Assembly (NCBI GenBank): GCA_013350335.1
Contig: CM023538.1
Span: 54,170,769 to 54,234,768 of the forward strand
DNA from: Chimonanthus salicifolius
Taxonomy: Eukaryota; Streptophyta; Magnoliopsida; Laurales; Calycanthaceae
DNA: 64,000 nucleotides
Direction: 5' to 3'
Shown: one piece after another, positions 57,453-64,000 of the stretch
How positions within the stretch are numbered: position 1 is the first letter of the stretch
Layout: the number at the start of each line of letters is the position of its first letter
Position numbers and translations under genes: made by a program
The notes under the pieces: generated by a model
What the model saw: only the letters and a program-made list of their open reading frames with translations
The model's database searches: none
Told to the model about the DNA's origin: nothing

Positions 57453-60400
57453 TGTTGTGCAAATTATAAATTTATAACTCGCAAGCGCACGAACCATTAG
57501 ATAGTATAGCGATTAAGTGCGAGGTTGAACCCATCGGAACTTAGGAAAATATATCCATGAAAATACACCATTGAATTAAGTATTTTAAGAACTTTGAGAA
57601 ATATGGAGATAAATCATGAACGTGGAATTATTAATCTAATCTATGAGTTTTAATCTTAATTTAGAAACATTCTAGATTTAAACATATAATCTAACAATTT
57701 AACTAATTTTAATTAAGATGGTGGGATTAATATAAAAATATAAACAATCTCAATCTAATTTAATATACAAAATTAAGATGCAATTAAATTATTTTCAACC
57801 TAGTTCATCAATTTCAAAGATTTGAGTTTTTATAAACAAAAAATAAAATTTAAAAAGAACATATATACATATGTATAGTGGAATCTTGGACTTATAATTA
57901 TGGAGGCATGATAATCAATATTTTGAAAATAAAATTTAAGCCTAGAACATAGAGCTCACATTTATTAATGCACATTAATTCAAATCATTAATTCCATTAA
58001 AAAAAACATGAATCTCATTAATTTTGTAACTTTCACATAAACCTTGGGCATGGAACAATTCAACATAATTCCAAATCTAAATTCTTCATCTACTCTTAAC
58101 AAGAGCCCTAGAATGGATATTAAAATTCCAAATCTAAATTTTTCATCTACTCTTAAAAAGAGCCTTAGAATGGAAATTAAGGTTCTAAACCTCCCAAAAA
58201 TTAGATGTTTAAGATGAAAATTTTAAGATTAAATCAAACATGCATTTTTAAATGAATTAAAAATTATCACAATTAATTTACATTAAGTGGAAAACCATAG
58301 ATCTAAATAGAATGCTTTAATTCCATTAATAAAAATTGAAATCAAAATTACAAACCAAAGGAATGAAATAAGAAAATACAAATAAGAAAATCCAACCTGA
58401 TGGTCGACACTTTGCTCTCTCTCCTTTTCTCTTTCTCTTATTCTCCTCTCTCTAAGCCCAAGGTTTATTGTGATTATTTCTTGATTAATGAAACTCATGT
58501 TTTTCTTAATTAAATTAATTATGAATGAAAATTTTGAATCAATGATAATTAATAAATGTGAGCTCCGTGTTCTAGGCTTAAATTTTATTTTTAAAGTATT
58601 GAAAATAATGCCTCCTTAATCTTCAATCCAAATTCCACTGTAAATATGTATATTTATTTCATTTTATTTTCTTTTGTTTATAAATTCAAATTCTTGAAAA
58701 ATTGTGAACTAGATTGGAAATAATTTAATTGCATCTTAATTTTGTATTTCAAATTAGATTGAGATTGTTTATATTTTTATATTAAATCCACCATCTTAAT
58801 TAAAATTAGTTAAATTGTTAGATTTTATGTTTAAATCTAAAATCTTTCTAAATTAAGATTAAAACTCATAGATTAGATAAATTATTTAATATTTATGATT
58901 TTTCTCCTTATTTGTCAAAGTTCTTAAAATATGTAATTCAGTGGTATGGTTTTCATGGATATATTTTCCTAAGTTCCGATGGATTCGACCTCGCACTTAA
59001 TCGATATACTATCTAATGGTTCGTGCGCATGCAAGTTATAAATTTAAAATTTGCACAACAAGTTTTTGGATCCATTGCCGGAAAACTTAAAACAGATCAC
59101 CATTGAATTATTTATTTTTGGAAATAATGATTATTTTAGAAATATCTATTTTTGGCAACTCTTTAAAATTAGCAGTTTCTATTTTCTTAGAAATTCTAAT
59201 TTTAGAAGGTTACCTTATTTAAAAGTTCTACAAATAATCAGGAGATTATCTAAATTTGAAATCACTATTAAATTTAGAAAATTTTTATTTTTGGAGATTG
59301 ATATTTTTAGATACTTCCAAAAATATCTATTTTCTATTTTTAGCATTTTCTAATCTTAGAATTTTAATCCAATTTAGTTATGTTCTATTTTTAAAAAGTA
59401 GATCTAAAATTGGAATGTTTTCTAGTTGCAATTGTCAAAAAACAAAAAAAAATTGAAAACTCATGGAACAACCTTGAACTTGCTTGAAAATCTGATTTGG
59501 ATTAATTTGGTGGATATTACTTTAGAATTTTTTATGGTCTTAATTTAATTTAGATTTCATAATTAAGTTACAATCATTTAATTTCCTCCACTAGTTATAA
59601 CATTAGGAAATTGTATTTATTTTAGGATCATACATTTTTTTTATGAGATTCGGAATCTTCACCAAAGTTTGTGGTGTTTTATTTTGCAAGGATTTTAATC
59701 GCGCGCTCTAAAATTTTTGGAAGTAAGCACTATATGTCGAGGTAAGTTTCTCAACTCATTTTCTTTGAATTTTTTTTATTTTTTCATGCATTCATATAGA
59801 TTTCCTTAGGTTGTCTTGCATTTATTTTGCACATAAAAAACAGAAAAAAATTGCATATTTAATTTGATCATGCATGTTAGGGTGTTAGTTTCATGCATTA
59901 GTCCAGTTGTCTGATTATTGTTTCCATATTTGTTTTGAGTATTGCATTGTTAGAATAGGTTGCATAAAAGAAAAAAAAAGAGTTAGTAGTTGTTTTGATT
60001 GTGAGTCGGAATAGTGTTGGGTCTGTCAATGTTTGTCAATGTCTAGTTTAGGTTTTCACTTTTGTTGAGTCAGTTTTTGTGTTTTTATGTCAATCTAGTG
60101 TCTTTGGTGTTGTTTTTGTTATCCATTTGTTTTTACAAGCTTTGAATAAAGAGAGCCCTCTCCGGTATTTCTCAACTCAAGTTGTTCTATTCTGATATTT
60201 TCTTCTAATTTGCAATTGATCGCTGTATATTAGGGAACATTGAGGACAATGTTCAATTTAAGTTTGGGGGTATTGGAGGCTTACACTGTGTCTGTTTTAA
60301 GTCTTGTGTCCGTTTTAGAGTCAATTTGATAAAAAAAAAAATCAGTCTTATGTTTTGTTTTTGAGGTAAAAAAAAAAAAAGCAAAAAATTTGAACAACGG

Positions 60401-62309
60401 TGCCAAAAACTTGTTATGCAAATTTTAAATTTATAACTCGCAAGCGCACGAACCATTAGATAGTATAGCGATTAAGTACGAGGTCGAACCCATCGGAACT
60501 TAGGCAAATATATTCATGAAAACCATACCACTGAATTAAATATTTTAAGAACTTTGAGAAATATGGAGAAAAATTATAAATATGAAATAATTTATCTAAT
60601 TTATGAGTTTTAATCTTAATTTAGAAACATTATAGATTTAAACACAAAATCTAACAATTTAATTAATTTTAATTAGGATGGTGGATTTAATATAAAAATA
60701 GAAACAATCTCAATCTAATTTAAAATACAAAATTAAGATGCAATTAAATTATTTCCAACCTAGTTCACAATTTTTTAAGAATTTGAATATATAAACAAAA
60801 GAAAATAAAATAAAATAAATATACATATTTGCAATGGAATTTGGATTGAAGATTAAGAAAGCATTATTTTTAATACTTTAAAAATAAAATCAAAACCTAA
60901 AACACGGAGCTCACATTTATTAATTATCATTGATTCAAAATTTTCATTCATAATTAATTTAATTAAGAAAAACATGAGTTTCATTAATCAAGAAATAATC
61001 AAAATAAACCTTGGGCTTAGAGAGAATTCAACATAAAATCCCAAATCCAAATTCTTCACCTACTCTTAAAAAGAACCTTAGAATGGAAAATTAAGATTCT
61101 AAACTTTCCAAAAAATTGGATGTTTAAGATGAAAATTCTAAGATTAAATCAAAACATGCATTCATAAAGGGATTAAAAATCAAATCAAACTATTACTATC
61201 AATAAACATTAAGTAGAAAACCATAGATCTAAAAAGTTTGTTTTAATTTTATTAATAAAATAAAGAATTAAAATTACATAACCATGAAATTCTTGGAATA
61301 AGAAATTACAATGAAAAGTTAAAACACCAACCTGAAATCCATTGTGGAATTTGAATTCCACACTGTCTTCCCTTCTCTTTGTCTTCTTTTCTTTCCTCCC
61401 TATGTTCCACATTTTCTTCAATGCCCAAGTTCATTTTTCTCAATGGGAGAGGGCTAGTATTTATAGATGAAAGGAGGTGGAATGAATGGATTGAATTTAA
61501 AGATTTAAATAAAGTAATGGATACATGGAGGGCGGATATGATTTGTGTTAAATATGGAATGACTTAAAGGAGGCAAGGATCTAAATTCGTACAAGGAAAG
61601 TGGGTGCAGAATCCCATTCTTTACATATGCTCCATCTTACAGCTCAGTTTTGACCTTGTTAACTTCTGAAACAGAAATAGTTACAAACTACAAAGTTTTA
61701 GCCCTTTAAATTTTCTTTCCAACACAAAAAGAATCAATGCAATCGGACATCGGAGTGGAAATTTATGACCAAAATACCGAACATGTGTCAAACCTTTCTT
61801 ATTTTTCTCCCTTTCTTATTTTCTCTCTTTCCTTAATCCACTTGCCAAATTCGAAAATCCTCTTATATTGACTTCTAAGATTCAAATTTCCTCTTGAGAT
61901 AATGAAAATAGTATTCACACATGTAGATTTCTTCATGGGATTTTCTTAATGGGCTTAATAATTGGACTTTTCAAAGTACGGAAAATTTAATAATTAATTT
62001 TACCACTTACAATCAATTCTAAAAATGTATTAAATTAATCCAAACTCTCATAAATGGATTTGAATTAATTAGTTTACAAATAAAACCCCTAAAATTGTGG
62101 TAAAATAATTATTAAAAATTCCAACTTTCCAAAATATAAACTTATGCCCATAAATTGTAAAATTCTCCTTTTTAATTCCCATATCTTGCATTTCCCTATA
62201 AATCCTGCAAAACATCCAAAATCTCATTAAACATATTATAAAACACATAAAACAAAAAGCTAACTAGTCCAAATAAAAGGGTAAAATAGTCATTTTCCTG
62301 CGCTCATCA
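57453..62309 (-). mobile_element. Athila/Tat-like LTR element, 4,857 bp, with an internal inverted LTR segment
   Basis: Perfect 5-bp duplication atgcc at 57448-57452 and 62310-62314. The minus strand starts TGATGAGCGCAGGAAAA and ends TTTGCACAACA. The right (5') LTR is 60412-62309 (1.9 kb), with a minus-strand TATAAATA near 61463. It is followed inward by agtttttggcaccgttg, resembling the tRNA-Asp primer site of Athila/Tat elements. The left LTR copy (57453 to ~58450) is truncated and joined to an inverted copy of its own last ~600 bp (~58455-59058), which is followed by its own primer-site-like agtttttggatccattgccg (59059-59078). In that inverted part the + strand shows gaggacaatgttcaatttaa and gtttgggggtatt (about 60240-60275), like the segment before the 3' purine tract in such elements. 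No gag-pol frame remains. Confidence 0.85.
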
Positions 62310-63250
62310 ATGCCGTGAACCAAATCGTGACAGAGAGAAATGTTGGAGGTGATGTCTTTGCCCGGAATAAAAGCTACTTGATTATGACGAATGATTTTGT
62401 GACATGACAGTCTTTAGCCGATTGACGAGAACCCGAGAGATGATTTTATAAATTTCGTTCGACAGCGCAATGGGCCTGAAGAGGTTAGGGCAGTCAGCAT
62501 TAGCACATTTAGGAATGAGTGCAATGAAGGAGGCTTTGGTTTGCTTGAGTAACTTGGAAGAGTCAAAGAAATCCAAAACAGCTGAAGAGACATCTTCACC
62601 AATAGTGTTTCCAAAAGGCTTTGTAGAACATCCCATTAAAGCCATCTGGACCCGGAGATTTTCTAGCGTTCGCAGATAGAAAGACAACAACAATCTCATT
62701 TCTACCCATAGGGGCCGATAGGCAAGAATAATCATCTGAGCTAAGATGTAGGCCAATGTTGAAGCGATTGAAGTGGTCGAAGGCAGTCGGGGGACTGGAA
62801 GTGGCAAGAAGAGAGTCCGTAGAGCCAAACCCCGCATTGCGTCTGGAAGGAATAATTGGAGCACCAGTGAAAAGTGAGGTGAAGTGATTCACAAAAATGT
62901 TGCTAATCTCCACCGGGTCACCAGTGAAAGAGCCATCCTCTGTGCGGATGCTATGGATATTATTCTGGAGTTCGCGAACCTTGATGTTGTTGTAGAAGAA
63001 GTTGCTCCCAATATCCCTCAAGTTTAGGTTGAGAATTCTTGACTTTTGATTCAAAAGGCTCAGCTCATAGTCAAGGACTTTTTCAAGGTTATTCTTGGAG
63101 GCTTGGAGCGAGCTAAATCTACTTGGAGAAGGATCCAAGTCAAAGCTGTTCTGAGCTTCCTCTAAAGCAGATCTAGCATTGGCAATCTAAGAGGAAAGCT
63201 TAGGTTTGGCCATGTTGCTGCTCGGAATCCTATAGCCTTTGTTGTCGTTT
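62310..63250 (-). mobile_element. L1-type LINE, 5' portion (N-half of reverse transcriptase)
   Basis: Minus-strand frames give GYRIPSSNMAKPKLSS (about 63195-63245), ISNIFVNHFTSLFTGAPI and KSPGPDGFNGMFYKAFWKHY (frame 63138-62596), then FIALIPKCANADCPNLFRPI and NQVAFIPGKDITSNISLCHD, ending LVHGI at the insertion site. These are successive blocks of L1 reverse transcriptase. Joining to 57452 after removing the inserted element and one duplication continues as HLSKGSPRMCIKI, the expected next block. Endonuclease and ORF1 are not seen beyond 63250, so the element is 5'-truncated or broken there. Confidence 0.88.
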
Positions 63251-64000
63251 GTTTGATTGCAAAAATAAAAAAGGGAAGAAATTTGCAGGTTGAATCAATC
63301 CTTGTACAGTGAAAGAAGAAATTGTTTTAGATGCACCACTTCCATCCCCAACACCTACATTTATTCAGAGGATTCAGACGTTGTGCATGTTGAGGAACTT
63401 GGCCATGACTAGCACAAACACTGGAAGTGTGTTGAGAAACATGGGTTTGCTTTGGAATGGCTTTCTTATTCGCGATTGATGTTGTTTGTATTGATTTTAC
63501 AATTGGGAACTTGGGTTTTGTAAAATAAAGAATGTTGATCATTTAGGTTTTGGGTGTGCAAAGGATTGGTGATTTTGTCTTAAAAAAAAAAAAAAAAACA
63601 CTTCACATTCGGTGGCATCATTGTGTCCCATCGTTTCACACCAAATCTTACATACTTTCAGCAACATCAACAGATCTGCTACAGTATTGGCGACAATCTT
63701 CGTTACAGTCTGTACAGTCTTAGCAACAGTATTGGCTACAGTTCCCTACACTCTACAATGTCAGCAACACTGCTACATTTTGCTATAGTGCCTGTACAGT
63801 TCACAACAGTAGTGGTTACAGTCGACACAGTTCTGCTACACCACCTTTTTTCTTTAGCAACTGATATTTGAAAGAGAAGAAATTGAATTTTTTCTTGCAA
63901 GTGGAAATTTTTGCAGAGAAATTGAGAGAGGGAGAGACGCTTTTATTCTTGTTTGGACTCTAGAATTTAGGATGGTCAGATGATTATGAATTTTGGGAAT
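63251..64000. other. Right-edge DNA with a TACAGT-rich patch
   Basis: 63620-63845 is unusually rich in ctacagt/gtacagt/caacagt words (for example gctacagtattggc at 63677 and ggctacagtt at 63733), spaced irregularly. Similar CTACAGT-rich patches occur in some plant LTR interiors, but no LTR end is seen here. No gene is recognised. Confidence 0.45.

Overview
The window is nuclear DNA of a flowering plant. It is AT-rich, has one gene with many short exons and standard GT-AG introns, two intronless AP2/ERF genes, and is otherwise dominated by plant-type transposable elements. The species cannot be fixed from sequence alone. There is no bacterial, organellar, CRISPR or intact tRNA/rRNA gene content that I can see.

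Left part (1-20.1 kb): the C-terminal ~566 codons of gamma-tubulin complex component 2 (GCP2/SPC97) on the + strand, in 16 coding exons from 1926 to 20087. The first coding exons lie upstream of the window. The gene is stretched to more than 18 kb by insertions in its introns: an RTE-type LINE relic (1-~500), an L1-type LINE with an RNase H domain (~3795-5905), a tRNA-derived SINE, and a nested set at 6765-10214. In that set a short Ty3-like LTR element carries a hAT DNA transposon in one LTR and a solo LTR in the other, each bounded by its own target-site duplication.

Middle part (20.1-49 kb): two intronless DREB-type AP2/ERF transcription factor genes, at 28988-29545 (+) and 39997-40626 (-), pointing toward each other. 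Around them is a dense set of small non-autonomous elements: hAT-type MITEs, a Stowaway-like MITE, a ~350-bp TRIM, several solo LTRs with 5-bp duplications, a SINE family with three copies, another L1 LINE fragment, and long AT-rich tracts with nothing I can assign.

Right part (49-64 kb): wholly transposon-derived. A ~0.45-kb copia-type LTR is split by a 3.6-kb solo LTR resembling those of Del/Tekay elements. An L1-type LINE (54.9-63.25 kb, minus strand) is split by a 4.86-kb Athila/Tat-like LTR element with an unexpected inverted LTR segment inside. Removing that element and one copy of its duplication restores the LINE reading frame.

I found no convincing new multi-gene system. The most informative observations are the nested insertions whose order can be read from the duplications, the inverted LTR structure, a GC-AG splice donor in GCP2 with a second in-frame copy 36 nt downstream, and a local tRNA-derived SINE family.
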